Part shown: positions 8,484-19,334 of the stretch, piece by piece
How the letters are laid out: each line of letters starts with the position of its first letter
Position numbering within the stretch: the first letter of the stretch is position 1
From: Gammaproteobacteria bacterium
GTDB taxonomy: Bacteria; Pseudomonadota; Gammaproteobacteria; Steroidobacterales; Rariloculaceae
Assembly (NCBI GenBank): GCA_036381015.1
Contig: DASVDR010000017.1
Coordinates: 1-64,000, forward strand
Length of the DNA: 64,000 nt
Direction: 5' to 3'
Translations under genes and position numbers: made by a program
Notes under the pieces: model-generated
Database searches by the model: none
What the model was told of the DNA's origin: nothing
The model's input: only the letters and a program-made list of their open reading frames with translations

Positions 8484-10033
8484 TGACCGCGCCGATCCTC
8501 CCCGGCACGCCGCTCGCTGCCTTGCTCGGGCCCGAGGCCGGGGCACTCGCTTCCGTGCGGATCGACGATCTCGTGATCGACAGCCGCGAGGCGCGGCCCG
8601 GCGCGGCGTTCGTCGCCGTCCGCGGCGGGCGCAGCCACGGTCTCGATTTCGCGGCCGAGGCGCTCGCGCGCGGCGCCGCGGTCGTCCTCTACGATCCGGA
8701 CGGCGCCGGCGAGATGCCGAGCGGCGTCGCGGGCCGCGCCGTCGCCGTGCCCAGGCTCAAAGGCCGTCTCGGCGATCTTGCGCGCAGGCTCTACGGCGCC
8801 GCGCTCGGCGACGTCGACCTCGCCGGCATCACCGGCACGAACGGCAAGACGACCGTCGCGTATCTGATCGCACAGGCGATGGCCGAGCTCGGGAGGCCGT
8901 GCGGCTACATCGGCACGCTCGGCTACGGCGTGCCGCCCCGGCTCACGCCGCATGCCCTCACGACACCGGACTGCTTCACGCTCCATCGGGAGCTGATCGC
9001 GCTCGCGGCCGGCCATTCTGCCGTGGAGGTCTCGTCGCACGCGCTCGCCCAGGATCGCGTCGCGGGCCTCGTGTTCGCGACCGCGGCGATCACGAACCTG
9101 ACGCGCGATCATCTCGACGAGCACGGCGATTTCGAGCACTACGGCCGCGCGAAGGCGCGGCTCTTCGCACGCGAGGGGCTGCGTTGCGCGGTGCTGAACG
9201 TCAACGATCCGTTCGCCGCTCATGTCGGCGCGACCCTGCCCCCGGCCGTGCGCACGATACGCGTCGCGGCCGCCGGCGCGCGGCGCGGCGCGAACGGTCG
9301 CTCGGCCGACGACGCGCTCGCGAGCGCCTCGGCCGCCGAGGCCGATCTCGCGGCGGCCGTGACCGCACGGGGGCTCGCCGGTCTCGAGCTCGACGTGTTC
9401 GGCCGCTACGGCGAGGCGCGGCTCGTCTCGCCGCTGATCGGCGGCTTCAACGCCGAGAACCTCCTCGTCGCGCTCGGCGTGCTCGTCTCGTGGGACGTGC
9501 CGCTCGGTGCCGCGTGCGACGCGCTCGGGCGCGCCGCGCCGCCGCCCGGCCGGCTCGAGGTCGTCGCGGCGGGCGACGCCGGCGGGACGGCGGGGGCGCC
9601 CTGCGTCGTCGTCGACTACGCCCACACGCCGGACGGCTTGGAGCGCGCGCTCGATGCGGTGCGCGCGCCGACGTCCGGCGAGGTGTGGTGCGTGTTCGGC
9701 TGCGGCGGCGACCGCGACCGCGGCAAGCGCGCCGCAATGGGCCGCGCGGCCGCGGCCGGCGCCGAGCATCTCGTGCTGACCGACGACAACCCGAGGAGCG
9801 AGGACCCCGAGCAGATCGTCCGCGACGTCCTCGAAGGCGTCGGCGCGCATCCGAGCGTCGCGATCGAGCACGACCGCGGCCGGGCGATCGCACGCGCGAT
9901 CGCGGCGGCGAAGCCCGGCGACGTCGTGCTGATCGCCGGCAAGGGTCACGAGACGTCGCAGTGGATCGGCACCGCGCAGCGGCCGTTCAGCGATCGCGCC
10001 GCCGCGCTCGACGCGCTCGGAGAACGCTCTTGA
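8480..10033 (+). CDS. murE: UDP-MurNAc-tripeptide synthetase MurE (meso-DAP adding)
   Basis: A 517-residue Mur ligase. The N-terminal domain carries [14 protein letters not shown], the ATP P-loop is [14 protein letters not shown] (about 115-128), and the C-terminal domain has the D-N-P-R motif ([11 protein letters not shown]) diagnostic of meso-diaminopimelate-adding enzymes. It adds the third stem residue to UDP-MurNAc-L-Ala-D-Glu in the cytoplasm. The start ATGATG at 8480 overlaps the ftsI stop. An Ala-rich stretch near residue 275 ([17 protein letters not shown]) looks like a lineage-specific loop. Confidence 0.96.
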   Translation: MMTAPILPGTPLAALLGPEAGALASVRIDDLVIDSREARPGAAFVAVRGGRSHGLDFAAEALARGAAVVLYDPDGAGEMPSGVAGRAVAVPRLKGRLGDLARRLYGAALGDVDLAGITGTNGKTTVAYLIAQAMAELGRPCGYIGTLGYGVPPRLTPHALTTPDCFTLHRELIALAAGHSAVEVSSHALAQDRVAGLVFATAAITNLTRDHLDEHGDFEHYGRAKARLFAREGLRCAVLNVNDPFAAHVGATLPPAVRTIRVAAAGARRGANGRSADDALASASAAEADLAAAVTARGLAGLELDVFGRYGEARLVSPLIGGFNAENLLVALGVLVSWDVPLGAACDALGRAAPPPGRLEVVAAGDAGGTAGAPCVVVDYAHTPDGLERALDAVRAPTSGEVWCVFGCGGDRDRGKRAAMGRAAAAGAEHLVLTDDNPRSEDPEQIVRDVLEGVGAHPSVAIEHDRGRAIARAIAAAKPGDVVLIAGKGHETSQWIGTAQRPFSDRAAALDALGERS

Positions 10034-11397
10034 TGGCGCGCACGCTTGCCGCCGTCGCGGAGGCCGTGCACGGCCGCCTCGTCGGCGCCGATGCGCCGTT
10101 CGGCGACGTCGGCACCGACACGCGCACGCTTCGCCGCGGCGCGCTCTTCGTCGCGCTTCGCGGCGAGCGCTACGACGGGAACGCGTTCGTCGCCGACGCC
10201 GCGGCGAAGGGCGCGGCGGGCGCGCTGGTCTCCGCGCGCTCGCCCGCGGCGCTGCCGCAGATCGAGGTCGCCGACACGCGGGCGGCGCTCGGGCAAATGG
10301 CCCGCGCATGGCGCGCGGGCTTCTCGATACCTGTCGTGGCCGTCACCGGCAGCAGCGGCAAGACCACGGTCAAGGAGCTGATCGCCGCGATCCTCGGCGT
10401 GTCGCGACGGGTGTGCGTGACGCAGGGCAACCTGAACAACGACATCGGCTTGCCGCTCACGTTGATGCGCCTCGCGCCCGAGCACGAAGCGGCCGTCGTC
10501 GAGCTCGGCGCGAACCACGCCGGCGAGATCGATGCGCTCGCGCGGATCGCGGCGCCCCGGGTCGGCGTGATCACGAATGCCGGCGCCGCGCACCTCGAGG
10601 GGTTCGGGTCGCTTGCGGGCGTCGCGGCCGCGAAAGGCGAGCTGCTCGACCACCTGCCGCCGGACGGCGCCGCGGTGCTGAACGCCGACGACGCCTTCGT
10701 CGGCGAGTGGCGAGCCCGCTCCCGTGCCGGACACGTGCTCACGTTCGGTGTGCGGAGCCGCGCCGACTTCATGCCCGCCGGCGAGCCCGAGTTCGGCGCG
10801 TCCGGCGCCCGCTTCGCGATGACGACGCCGGGCGGCAACGTCGAAGTCGAGCTGCCGCTTCTCGGCCTTCAGAACGTCGCGAATGCGCTCGCCGCCGCGG
10901 CCGCCGCGCATGCCGCGGGTGCCGGGCCGGCGGAGATCGCCGCGGGTCTCGCCCGCGCGGTGCCGGTCCGCGGCCGGATGACGGCGCTGCCGGGACGGGG
11001 CGGATCGCGCGTCGTCGACGACAGCTACAACGCGAACCCGTCGTCGGCGCGCGCCGCGCTCGACTACCTCGCGACGGTCGCGGACGGGCGAATTTTCGTC
11101 CTCGGCGACATGCTCGAGCTCGGCCCGGACGCCGCGGCCCTGCACCGCGACGTCGGCGCGTATGCACAAGGGCGCTGCGACCGGCTGATCACGATCGGGA
11201 CGCTGTCGAGGCATGCGGCCGCGGCATTCGGCGAGCGCGCCGCGGCGTTCGACGACGTCGAGTCGGCGATCGCCGAGATCGTGCCGGCGTTGGCCGAAGG
11301 TGTGACGGTGCTCGTGAAGGGATCGCGGGCGATGGGCCTCGAGCGCGTCGTCGCCGCGCTCGCCGCGCCGGTCGGCACGGAGGGCGCACCGTGCTGA
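10033..11397 (+). CDS. murF: UDP-MurNAc-tripeptide:D-Ala-D-Ala ligase MurF
   Basis: A 454-residue Mur ligase. It shows [23 protein letters not shown] in the substrate domain, the P-loop [14 protein letters not shown] (near 105-118), [14 protein letters not shown] and [10 protein letters not shown] in the central domain, and [11 protein letters not shown] at the C-terminal domain. It completes the pentapeptide by adding D-Ala-D-Ala. The supplying ddl gene is not in this cluster. The start overlaps the murE stop by one base (TGATG), and the 3' end overlaps mraY by seven. Confidence 0.96.
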   Translation: MARTLAAVAEAVHGRLVGADAPFGDVGTDTRTLRRGALFVALRGERYDGNAFVADAAAKGAAGALVSARSPAALPQIEVADTRAALGQMARAWRAGFSIPVVAVTGSSGKTTVKELIAAILGVSRRVCVTQGNLNNDIGLPLTLMRLAPEHEAAVVELGANHAGEIDALARIAAPRVGVITNAGAAHLEGFGSLAGVAAAKGELLDHLPPDGAAVLNADDAFVGEWRARSRAGHVLTFGVRSRADFMPAGEPEFGASGARFAMTTPGGNVEVELPLLGLQNVANALAAAAAAHAAGAGPAEIAAGLARAVPVRGRMTALPGRGGSRVVDDSYNANPSSARAALDYLATVADGRIFVLGDMLELGPDAAALHRDVGAYAQGRCDRLITIGTLSRHAAAAFGERAAAFDDVESAIAEIVPALAEGVTVLVKGSRAMGLERVVAALAAPVGTEGAPC

Positions 11398-12479
11398 TCC
11401 AGATCACCGACTTCCTGACCCGCTATCACTCGGGCTTCAACGTCTTCAGCTACCTCACGATGCGCGCGATCGCGAGCGCGCTTACCGCGCTCGTGCTGTC
11501 GCTCGCGGTGGGCCCGTATCTGATCCAGCGCCTCTCGAAGCAGCGGATCGGGCAGAACATTCGCGACGAGGGGCCGATCTCGCACCTGCCGAAAGCCGGA
11601 ACGCCGACGATGGGCGGCGCGCTGATCTTGGTTGCGATCGGCGTGAGCACGCTGCTCTGGGCGGATCTCCACAACCGCTTCGTCTGGATCGTGCTCGTCG
11701 TGATGCTCGCTTTCGGCATCGTCGGCTTCGTCGACGACTACAAGAAGCTCGTGCTCGGCAACGCCGAGGGGCTCAAGGCGCGCAGCAAGTATTTCTGGCA
11801 GTCGCTGGCCGCGCTCGCGGGGGCGATCGCGCTCTACGTGACGGCGGAAAACCCGGCGGTCGAGCATTCGCTGCTTATCCCGTACTTCAAGAACCTGACG
11901 ATTCCGCTCGGGTCCGTCGCTTACATCCTCTTCACTTACTTCGTGATCGTCGGCAGCTCGAACGCGGTGAATCTCACCGACGGTCTCGACGGTCTCGCGA
12001 TCATGCCGGCCGTGCTCGTCGGGGGCGCGCTCGGCGTGATCGGCTGGGCCGCCGGCAACGTCGTGTTCGCTTCCTATCTCGGCATTCCGTACGTCGCCGG
12101 CGCGGGGGAGATGCTGGTTTTCTGTGCGGCGCTCGCAGGCGCCGGCCTGGGCTTCTTGTGGTTCAACACGTACCCGGCCCAAGTGTTCATGGGCGACGTC
12201 GGCGCACTCGCGTTGGGCGCGGCGCTCGGGCTGGTGGCCGTGGTCGTGAGGCAGGAGCTGGTGCTGTTCATCATGGGCGGTGTCTTCGTCGTCGAGACCG
12301 TCTCGGTGATCATCCAGGTCGCCTCCTACAAGATGACGGGCCGGCGCATTTTTCGCATGGCGCCGCTGCACCACCATTTCGAGCTCAAGGGCTGGGCGGA
12401 GCCGAAGGTCATCGTGCGCTTCTGGATCATCACGGTGATCCTCGTGCTGGTCGGCCTCGCGAGCCTGAAGATACGGTGA
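11391..12479 (+). CDS. mraY: Phospho-MurNAc-pentapeptide transferase MraY
   Basis: A 362-residue integral membrane enzyme with about ten membrane segments. The conserved pieces are [14 protein letters not shown], the [11 protein letters not shown] loop, FVDDYKKL (Mg-binding Asp pair), [10 protein letters not shown], and the cytoplasmic [13 protein letters not shown] His motif near the C-terminus. It moves phospho-MurNAc-pentapeptide onto undecaprenyl phosphate to give lipid I. The start is a GTG at 11391 inside the end of murF; homologues begin at this point. Confidence 0.96.
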   Translation: MLIQITDFLTRYHSGFNVFSYLTMRAIASALTALVLSLAVGPYLIQRLSKQRIGQNIRDEGPISHLPKAGTPTMGGALILVAIGVSTLLWADLHNRFVWIVLVVMLAFGIVGFVDDYKKLVLGNAEGLKARSKYFWQSLAALAGAIALYVTAENPAVEHSLLIPYFKNLTIPLGSVAYILFTYFVIVGSSNAVNLTDGLDGLAIMPAVLVGGALGVIGWAAGNVVFASYLGIPYVAGAGEMLVFCAALAGAGLGFLWFNTYPAQVFMGDVGALALGAALGLVAVVVRQELVLFIMGGVFVVETVSVIIQVASYKMTGRRIFRMAPLHHHFELKGWAEPKVIVRFWIITVILVLVGLASLKIR

Positions 12480-13900
12480 TGGGGGCCGCGATGATGCAGA
12501 GCGAGCGCGCGCGGCAGTCGTCGACGACCGGGGCCGCGAGGAAGCGGACGCTGATCGTCGGCCTCGGGAGCACGGGGCTTTCCGCCGCCCGCTATCTCGC
12601 GCGGCTCGGCGAGCACGTGCTCGTGATCGACAGCCGCGCGCACCCGCCGTGCCTCGACGCGCTGCGTGCGGAGCGGCCGGAGATTCGGATCGAGCTCGAG
12701 ACGCTCGATCCGAAGTGGCTCGCGTCCGCGTCGCGCGTCGTCTGGTCGCCGGGTCTCGATGCCGCGATGCCGCTCGCCGCGGAGGCACGCCGGCGCGGCA
12801 TCGAGCTCGTCGGCGACATCGAGCTCTTCGCCCGTGCCGCGCGCGCGCCGGTGATCGCCGTGACCGGCTCGAACGGCAAGAGCACGGTCACGACGTTGAC
12901 CGCGCGGATGCTGGAGGCCGCGGGCTTCGCCGCGCTCGCCGGCGGCAATCTCGGTCCGCCGGCGCTCGATCTGCTGGACGGTCCGTCCGAGGTCGGCACG
13001 GAGCCGCCGGACGCGTACGTGCTCGAGATCTCGAGCTTCCAGATGGAGACGACCGACTCGCTCCGCCCGCTCGCCGCCGCGGTGCTGAACGTCTCCGCGG
13101 ACCACCTGGACCGGCACGGCGACCTCGACCGGTACGCGGCGCTGAAGGCGAAGCTCCTGGCCGCGGCCGATCACGCGGTGTTCAACCGCGACGACCCGCT
13201 CGTGCGCAGCGTCGGCGAACGTTGCACGCGGCCGGTGCCGTTCTCGACCGCGGCGGCGCTCGATCGGGGCTACTCGATCGTCGAGACGAACGGCGTCCGC
13301 CATCTCGGGCGCGACGGCAAGCCGCTCGTACCGGTCGGCGAGCTCTCGCTTCGCGGCTTGCACAACGAGGCCAATGCCCTCGCCGCGCTCGCGCTCACGG
13401 CGACCTTCCTCGACTCCGTCGGTGCGCCGGCGGACGTGCTCGACGCGGCGATCGAGGCGCTGACGCATTTCGAAGGGCTGCCGCACCGCTGCCGGCCGGT
13501 GGCCGTGCGCGGCGGCGTCGAGTACATCGATGATTCGAAGGGCACGAACGTCGGCGCCACCGTCGCCGCGCTAGGCGGTCTCCCCGGTCCGCTCGTGCTG
13601 ATCGCCGGCGGCCTCGGCAAGAGCGCCGACTTCGCGCCGCTCGCGCGCGCGGCCCAAGGCAAGGTCAAGGCCGCGGTGCTGATCGGCGCCGCGGCGCGGG
13701 ATATCGAGGCGGCCCTCGCGGGCGTCTGCCCGACGCGGCGCGCCGCCGATCTGCCGGCGGCCGTGCACGCCGCCGCCGGTCTCGCGTCGCCGGGCGACAC
13801 GGTCCTGCTCTCGCCGGCCTGCGCGAGCCAGGACATGTTTCGCGACTACAAGCATCGCGGCGAGGTCTTCGCCGCGGCGGTCCGGGAGCTGCCGCAATGA
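12479..13900 (+). CDS. murD: UDP-MurNAc-L-alanine:D-glutamate ligase MurD
   Basis: A 473-residue Mur ligase with the MurD-type N-terminal Rossmann fold (LIVGLGSTGLSAARYLARLG), the P-loop VTGSNGKSTVTTLTARML, ISSFQMETT, and YIDDSKGTN plus LLSPACASQDMF in the C-terminal domain. It adds D-Glu to UDP-MurNAc-L-Ala. The ATG at 12479 overlaps the mraY stop by one base. A second ATG at 12491 is an alternative. The first 20 residues are not conserved. Confidence 0.96.
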   Translation: MGAAMMQSERARQSSTTGAARKRTLIVGLGSTGLSAARYLARLGEHVLVIDSRAHPPCLDALRAERPEIRIELETLDPKWLASASRVVWSPGLDAAMPLAAEARRRGIELVGDIELFARAARAPVIAVTGSNGKSTVTTLTARMLEAAGFAALAGGNLGPPALDLLDGPSEVGTEPPDAYVLEISSFQMETTDSLRPLAAAVLNVSADHLDRHGDLDRYAALKAKLLAAADHAVFNRDDPLVRSVGERCTRPVPFSTAAALDRGYSIVETNGVRHLGRDGKPLVPVGELSLRGLHNEANALAALALTATFLDSVGAPADVLDAAIEALTHFEGLPHRCRPVAVRGGVEYIDDSKGTNVGATVAALGGLPGPLVLIAGGLGKSADFAPLARAAQGKVKAAVLIGAAARDIEAALAGVCPTRRAADLPAAVHAAAGLASPGDTVLLSPACASQDMFRDYKHRGEVFAAAVRELPQ

Positions 13901-15048
13901 ACGCGCCGGCGAACGAGCGGATGGAGATCGATCCCGCGCTCGTCGGCGGCGTGATCGGGCTCGTCGTGCTCGGCACGATCATGGTCGGCTCGGCGTCGAT
14001 CTCGATCGCCGACAGGGCGACGAGCGAGCCGTACTACTACTTGCTGCGGCACGCCGGCGCGCTCGCGATCGGCTTCGCGTGCCTCGCCGTCGCCGTGCTC
14101 GTGCCGGTCGAGACCTGGTACCGGTTGAGCTGGCTGTCGCTGCTCGGCGGCATCGCGCTGCTCGCCGTCGTGCTCGTGCCGAACGTCGGTCAGACCGTGA
14201 ACGGCGCGTCGCGCTGGCTCTCGGTCGGCCCGTTCACCCTTCAGCCGTCGGAGCCCGCGCGGCTGTGCCTCCTCGTTTATATCGCGAGCTACGCGGTGCG
14301 GCGGCATCGCGAGCTCACGAGCAGCTTCCTCGGGTTCGCGAAGCCGCTCGCGGTGATCGGGATCGCGGCCGTGCTGCTTCTCAAGGAGCCGGACTTCGGC
14401 GCCGCCGTCGTGCTGGTCTGCGCAGCGCTCGGCGTGCTGTTCGCGGCCGGCGCGCGGCTTCGGGACGTGACGCTCGCGGTCGCCTTCGCCGCCGGGACGC
14501 TTGCCGTGCTCGCGTACTCGGCCGAGTACCGGATGCAGCGCCTCACGGCGTTCCTCGATCCGTGGGCCGATCCGTTCGCGAGCGGCTTTCAGCTCACGCA
14601 GTCGCTGATCGCGATCGGCCGCGGCGACTGGATCGGCGTCGGCCTCGGGGAAAGCGTGCAGAAGCTTTTCTATTTGCCGGAGGCCCACACGGACTTCGTC
14701 TTCGCGGTGCTCGCCGAGGAGCTGGGTCTCGTCGGCTCGACGACGGTGATCGCGCTGTTCACGCTGGTCGTGCACCGCGCGGTCACGATCGGGCGGCGCG
14801 CGCTCGACGCGCAGCTGCCGTTCCACGGTCTCGTCGCGATCGGCATCGGCCTCACGCTCGGCCTCGAGGCCTTCATCAACATCGGCGTGAACACGGGGTT
14901 GCTGCCGACGAAGGGACTCACGTTGCCGCTGCTGAGCTACGGGCGCTCGAGCACGGTGGTCACGCTCGCGGCGCTCGGGCTGCTGTTCCGCATCCGCCAC
15001 GAGCTCGGCGCGGCCGAGCGGCGCGCGAAGAAGAGGAGCGCGGCGTGA
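13897..15048 (+). CDS. ftsW: Septal peptidoglycan glycosyltransferase FtsW
   Basis: A 383-residue SEDS polymerase with about ten membrane segments. Family motifs include the N-terminal LGTIMVGSASI segment, VNGASRWLSVGPFTLQPSEPARL, LLKEPDFGAAVVL, the extracellular loop with LGESVQKLFYLPEAHTDFVF, and the C-terminal NTGLLPTKGLTLPLLSYG. It polymerises lipid II at the division site with FtsI. The ATG overlaps the murD stop (ATGA). The basic C-terminus ends KKRSAA. Confidence 0.96.
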   Translation: MNAPANERMEIDPALVGGVIGLVVLGTIMVGSASISIADRATSEPYYYLLRHAGALAIGFACLAVAVLVPVETWYRLSWLSLLGGIALLAVVLVPNVGQTVNGASRWLSVGPFTLQPSEPARLCLLVYIASYAVRRHRELTSSFLGFAKPLAVIGIAAVLLLKEPDFGAAVVLVCAALGVLFAAGARLRDVTLAVAFAAGTLAVLAYSAEYRMQRLTAFLDPWADPFASGFQLTQSLIAIGRGDWIGVGLGESVQKLFYLPEAHTDFVFAVLAEELGLVGSTTVIALFTLVVHRAVTIGRRALDAQLPFHGLVAIGIGLTLGLEAFINIGVNTGLLPTKGLTLPLLSYGRSSTVVTLAALGLLFRIRHELGAAERRAKKRSAA

Positions 15049-16130
15049 GCGGCGGCCCGGTGATGATCATGGCGGGCGGCACCGGCGGGCACGTCTTTCC
15101 GGGGCTCGCCGTCGCGGACGAGCTTCGCGAGCGGGGCCGGGGCGTCGTTTGGCTCGGCACGCGGCGCGGCCTCGAAGCGCGCGTTGTGCCGCAGCACGGC
15201 ATCGAGATCGAATGGATTTCGATCTCGGGGCTGCGGGGGAAGGGAATCGGCGCATGGGCCGCGACGCCGTTCCGGGCGGCCTTCGCGGTCGCGCAGGCGC
15301 TCGCCGCGCTGCGCCGCCGCAAGCCTTCCGCCGTGCTCGGCATGGGCGGATTCGTCTCGGGTCCGGGCGGCGTCGCCGCATGGCTCGCGCGCAAGCCGCT
15401 CCTGATCCACGAGCAGAACTCGATCGCGGGCACGACGAACCGCTGGCTTGCGCGCTTCGCGGCGCGCGTCTTCGAGGCGTTCCCCGGCAGCTTCCCGAGC
15501 GGCGTCGACGCGGAGTGCATCGGCAATCCGATCCGCCGCTCGATCGCGGCGCTCCCGCCGGCCGCCGAGCGAATCGCGAGTGACGCGCGCCGCGCGCGCG
15601 TGCTCGTCCTCGGCGGCAGCCAGGGCGCGGCCGTGCTGAACCGCACGCTGCCGGCGGCGCTCGCGAGGCTGCCGGCGGAGGCGCGTCCGGACGTGCGCCA
15701 CCAGGCCGGGGCGCGACACGAGGAGACGCGCGCGGCGTATCGCGACGCCGGCGTGGATGCCGACGTCACGGCGTTCATCGACGACATGGCCGCCGCATAC
15801 GCGTGGGCCGACCTCGTCGTCGCGCGCGCCGGCGCGCTCACGCTCAGCGAGCTCGCCGCGGCCGGGCTCGGCGCGGTGCTCGTGCCGTATCCGCATGCGA
15901 TCGACGACCACCAGAGCCGCAACGCCGAGCGGTTCACGGCCGCGGGCGCGGCGGTCGTCGTCGCCGAGCGCGACCTCGATCCCGCCCGTCTCGCGGCCGA
16001 GCTCGAGGCGCTGCTCGCGGACCCCGGGCGCCTCGCGTCGATGGCGCGCGCCGCGCGCGGGCTCGCGCGGGTCGACGCCGCGGAGCGGCTCGCGGCGGCA
16101 TGCCTCGAATACGCGGAGGCGGCCGCATGA
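15045..16130 (+). CDS. murG: Lipid II synthase MurG (UDP-GlcNAc transferase)
   Basis: A 361-residue GT28 glycosyltransferase with two Rossmann domains. It carries [19 protein letters not shown] near the N-terminus, [33 protein letters not shown], and the C-terminal [12 protein letters not shown] and [11 protein letters not shown] donor-binding motifs. It converts lipid I to lipid II on the inner leaflet. The start is a GTG at 15045 overlapping the ftsW stop, the only start consistent with the conserved N-terminus. Confidence 0.96.
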   Translation: MSGGPVMIMAGGTGGHVFPGLAVADELRERGRGVVWLGTRRGLEARVVPQHGIEIEWISISGLRGKGIGAWAATPFRAAFAVAQALAALRRRKPSAVLGMGGFVSGPGGVAAWLARKPLLIHEQNSIAGTTNRWLARFAARVFEAFPGSFPSGVDAECIGNPIRRSIAALPPAAERIASDARRARVLVLGGSQGAAVLNRTLPAALARLPAEARPDVRHQAGARHEETRAAYRDAGVDADVTAFIDDMAAAYAWADLVVARAGALTLSELAAAGLGAVLVPYPHAIDDHQSRNAERFTAAGAAVVVAERDLDPARLAAELEALLADPGRLASMARAARGLARVDAAERLAAACLEYAEAAA

Positions 16131-17551
16131 CGAACCGGATGGGCCGCATCCGCTGCGTGCATTTCGTCGGCATCGGCGGCGCCGGCATGGCCGGGATCGC
16201 CGAGGTCCTGCTGAGCCTCGGCTATCGCGTGCAGGGCTCGGACCTCAAGCCGAGCCCGCTCACCGCGCGCCTCGAGTCGCTCGGCGCCCGCATCTGGCAA
16301 GGCCACAGTGACGAGCACGTCGAGCAGGCCGATGCGGTGGTCGTGTCGAGCGCCGTGCCCGCGGACAACCCGGAGGTCGTCGCTGCGCAGCGCCGCCGCA
16401 TTCCGGTCGTGCGCCGGGCGCAGATGCTCGGCGAGCTGATGCGTTTCCGTTACGGCATCGCGGTGGCCGGCACGCACGGCAAGACCACGACGACGAGCCT
16501 CATCGCGAGCGTGCTCGCCGAAGGCGGCCTCGACCCGACGTTCGTGATCGGCGGCCGGTTGTTGAGCGCGGATGCGAACGCGCGGCTCGGCGAGGGGCAG
16601 TACCTCGTGGCCGAGGCGGACGAGAGCGACGCGTCGTTCCTGCACTTGAATCCGATGATCGCGGTCGTCACGAACATCGATGCGGACCACCTCGGCGCGT
16701 ACGACTACGACATGGAGCGGCTCAAGCAGGGCTTCCGCGACTTCCTGCACAACCTGCCGTTCTACGGGCTCGCGGTGCTCTGCAGCGACGACGAGAACAC
16801 GCGCTCGCTGATCCCCGATCTCGGCCGGCGGGTGATCAGCTACGGGCTCGGCGAGCGCGCCGACACCCGCGCGGTCGACATCGAGCGGCTCGGCCCGCGC
16901 ACGCGCTTCAAGGCGCTGCCGGCCGGCGGTGCCGCGCCCCTCGAGCTCGAGCTGAACCTTCCCGGGCTGCACAACGTGCTGAACGCGCTCGCGGCCGTCA
17001 CCGTGGCGCTCGAGCTCGAGATCGATCCGGACGCGGTGCGCCGTGCGCTCGGCGCGTTCTCCGGGATCGACCGGCGCCTGCAGGTGCTCGGCACGGTGAA
17101 TGCTCGCGGCGGGGCGGTCACTTTCGTCGACGACTACGGCCACCACCCGACCGAGATCGCGGCGACGCTCGCCGCGGCTCGCGACGCATGGGCGGGGCGG
17201 CGGCTCGTGGTCGTGTTTCAGCCGCATCGCTACACGCGCACGCATGCGCTCCTCGACGACTTCGCGCGCGTCCTCGAAAGCGCCGACGTGCTCGTGCTCA
17301 CGAACGTGTACCCCGCCGGCGAGGCGCCGATCGTCGGGGCTGACAGCAAGGCGCTCGCGCGCGCCGTGCGCGCGCGCGGCAAGGTCGAGCCGATCCACGT
17401 CGAGGAGCTCGACGAGATCCCGGCCGTGCTCGCGAACGTCGTCGAGGCGGGCGACGTCGTGCTCACGCTCGGCGCCGGCAGCATCGGCGCTCTCGCGCCG
17501 ACGCTGCCCGCCGCGCTCGCGGCCGAGCCGCCCGTCGGAGCGGGAAAGTGA
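16127..17551 (+). CDS. murC: UDP-MurNAc:L-alanine ligase MurC
   Basis: A 474-residue Mur ligase. It has [17 protein letters not shown] at the N-terminus, the P-loop [41 protein letters not shown], and the C-terminal [16 protein letters not shown] and FQPHRYTRT motifs. It catalyses the first amino-acid addition to UDP-MurNAc. The start overlaps murG (ATGA) and the stop overlaps the murB GTG. Confidence 0.97.
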   Translation: MTNRMGRIRCVHFVGIGGAGMAGIAEVLLSLGYRVQGSDLKPSPLTARLESLGARIWQGHSDEHVEQADAVVVSSAVPADNPEVVAAQRRRIPVVRRAQMLGELMRFRYGIAVAGTHGKTTTTSLIASVLAEGGLDPTFVIGGRLLSADANARLGEGQYLVAEADESDASFLHLNPMIAVVTNIDADHLGAYDYDMERLKQGFRDFLHNLPFYGLAVLCSDDENTRSLIPDLGRRVISYGLGERADTRAVDIERLGPRTRFKALPAGGAAPLELELNLPGLHNVLNALAAVTVALELEIDPDAVRRALGAFSGIDRRLQVLGTVNARGGAVTFVDDYGHHPTEIAATLAAARDAWAGRRLVVVFQPHRYTRTHALLDDFARVLESADVLVLTNVYPAGEAPIVGADSKALARAVRARGKVEPIHVEELDEIPAVLANVVEAGDVVLTLGAGSIGALAPTLPAALAAEPPVGAGK

Positions 17552-18510
17552 GGGCGGCCGTGAGCGAGCTCGAGACGTTCGACGTGCGGCGCGACGAGCC
17601 GATGCGTAAGCACACGTCGTGGCGCGTCGGCGGGCCCGCGGATCTCTTCTTCGAGCCCGCGGACGAGGCCGTGCTCGAGCGCTTCCTGCGCGCGTTGCCC
17701 GCGGATCTGCCGGTCTGCTTCGTCGGGCTCGGCTCGAATCTGCTGGTGCGCGACGGCGGCATTCGCGGCGCGGTGATCTCGACGCGGCGGCTCGCGAAGC
17801 GCCTCGTTCGCGTCGGCGACGAGCGCGTGATCGCCGGCGCCGGCCTGCCTTGCGCGCGGCTCGCACGCCAATCCGTGCAGTGGAAGCTCGGGCCCGCGGC
17901 GTTCTTCGCCGGGATTCCGGGGACCGTCGGCGGCGCGCTCGCGATGAACGCCGGCGCGTTCGGCGGCGAGACCTGGAACAACGTCGAGGCCGTCGAGATC
18001 ATCGACCGCCGCGGCGACCGCCGCACGCTCCCGCGCGCCGCCTTCTCGATCGGCTACCGCACCGTCCGCCTCGCGCCGCCCGTGTCTGACACGTTTTCTG
18101 AAAAGGTGTCTGACACCTTTTCGGCGGCCGGCCTTCCGTTCTGGTTTCTCGCCGCGACGTTTCGGTTCGAGCGCGACGAGACGCTCGACATGAGCGTGAT
18201 CAAGACGATGCTCGAGAAGCGCGGTGCGACGCAGCCGCTCGGCGTGCCGAGCTGCGGGTCGGTGTTCCGCAATCCGGAAGGCGCGCATGCGGGCGCGCTG
18301 ATCGAGCAGGCGGGCCTCAAGGGGCTCGCGATCGGAGGCGCGCGCGTCTCCGAGAAGCACGCGAACTTCATCGTCAACACGGGAGGCGCCGCCGCGGACG
18401 ACATCGAGCAATTGATCGAGACGGTGCGGCGGCGTGTAGAGGAGCGCACGGGAGTCGTGCTCGAGCTCGAGGCAAGAGTGATCGGGGAACGCCGACGGGA
18501 GGGGCGTTGA
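17548..18510 (+). CDS. murB: UDP-N-acetylenolpyruvoylglucosamine reductase MurB, with in-frame repeat insertion
   Basis: A 320-residue flavoenzyme. The FAD domain shows [30 protein letters not shown] and [23 protein letters not shown]; the C-terminal domain shows [25 protein letters not shown] and [10 protein letters not shown]. It reduces enolpyruvyl-UDP-GlcNAc to UDP-MurNAc. Between the conserved GYRTVRL strand and the ATFRFE strand lies an extra segment [14 protein letters not shown], encoded by the palindromic repeat at 18082-18121. It keeps the frame and adds about 14 residues in a presumed loop. All catalytic motifs are intact, so the enzyme is probably functional. The start is GTG 17548 overlapping murC; GTG 17560 is possible. 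Confidence 0.94.
   Translation: MRAAVSELETFDVRRDEPMRKHTSWRVGGPADLFFEPADEAVLERFLRALPADLPVCFVGLGSNLLVRDGGIRGAVISTRRLAKRLVRVGDERVIAGAGLPCARLARQSVQWKLGPAAFFAGIPGTVGGALAMNAGAFGGETWNNVEAVEIIDRRGDRRTLPRAAFSIGYRTVRLAPPVSDTFSEKVSDTFSAAGLPFWFLAATFRFERDETLDMSVIKTMLEKRGATQPLGVPSCGSVFRNPEGAHAGALIEQAGLKGLAIGGARVSEKHANFIVNTGGAAADDIEQLIETVRRRVEERTGVVLELEARVIGERRREGR
18082..18121 (+). repeat. GGTGTCTGACACC palindrome cluster inside murB
   Basis: A degenerate copy (GTGTCTGACACGTTTT, 18082-18097) followed by a full palindrome with A/T flanks (18101-18121). This is the same family as the clusters at 49233-49326, 50967-51030 and 56375-56445, and is the only copy inside a gene. The insert has a length that preserves the murB frame and is read as [14 protein letters not shown]. 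Confidence 0.9.
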
Positions 18511-19334
18511 TGCGAAGCCGGCCGAACCGCCGCAGGAAGAACCCGCGCAAGCTGCGCGTGCCCGCGTTGCCGCGCATGCCGCGCCTATCGCGCATTCGCA
18601 TCGGTTGGAGAATCTTTCTCTGGCCGGTGCTGGCAGGCAGCACGGCCGCCGCGTTGCCGGCCGTGCTCGACGACGTCGTCGACCGGCCCGTCGGCCGCCT
18701 CGTGATCCAGAGCACGTTTCAGCGCGTGTCGCCGCTGCAGATCGAGGCCGCGCTCGCGCCGGCGCTCGACGAAGGTTTCTGGTCGCTCGACCTCGCGTCG
18801 CTGCGGCGCCGCGTCGAGGCCCTGCCGTGGGTGGATTCGATCGAGCTCCGACGCTCGTGGCCGGACGCGCTCGTCGTGCGCGTGAAGGAGCAGAAGGCCG
18901 CGGCGCGCTGGGGCGACACCGGCGTGCTCAACGTCCGCGGCGAGCTGTTCGCCGAGCGGCCCGAGCACGGCTTTCCGGAGCTGCCGAGGCTTTCAGGGCC
19001 CGAAGGGAGCGAGCGCGACGTGGCGCGTGTCTATTTGGCGATCCGCGACCGCCTGATCGCCGCGCACCTCGCCCTCGGCACGCTCAGCGTCGACGAGCGC
19101 GGCGCGTGGAGTCTCGTGCTCGCCACCGGGCAGGAGATCCGCTTCGGCCGGCGCGACGTGGGCGAGCGCATCGACCGGTTCTTCGAGGTGGCCGCGCCCG
19201 CGCTCGCAAACGAGCTGCACCGCATCGGCTACATCGACATGCGCTACACGAACGGGTTCGCCGTCGGGTGGCGAGACGCGGAGGCCGAGGACACGGCCGT
19301 CGCGGCGGGCGGGGAGAACGCGGCACATGGCTAA
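18510..19334 (+). CDS. ftsQ: Cell division protein FtsQ
   Basis: A 274-residue bitopic protein: a very basic cytoplasmic N-terminus (residues 1-30, many R/K), one membrane segment (about 32-50), a POTRA domain (VIQSTFQRVSPLQIEAAL, about 65-130) and the FtsQ/DivIB beta domain with LPWVDSIELRRSWPDALVVRV. It scaffolds the FtsQLB complex at the septum. The ATG at 18510 follows the murB stop as TGATG. No ddlB precedes it, unlike the E. coli and Pseudomonas arrangement. Confidence 0.94.
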   Translation: MRSRPNRRRKNPRKLRVPALPRMPRLSRIRIGWRIFLWPVLAGSTAAALPAVLDDVVDRPVGRLVIQSTFQRVSPLQIEAALAPALDEGFWSLDLASLRRRVEALPWVDSIELRRSWPDALVVRVKEQKAAARWGDTGVLNVRGELFAERPEHGFPELPRLSGPEGSERDVARVYLAIRDRLIAAHLALGTLSVDERGAWSLVLATGQEIRFGRRDVGERIDRFFEVAAPALANELHRIGYIDMRYTNGFAVGWRDAEAEDTAVAAGGENAAHG

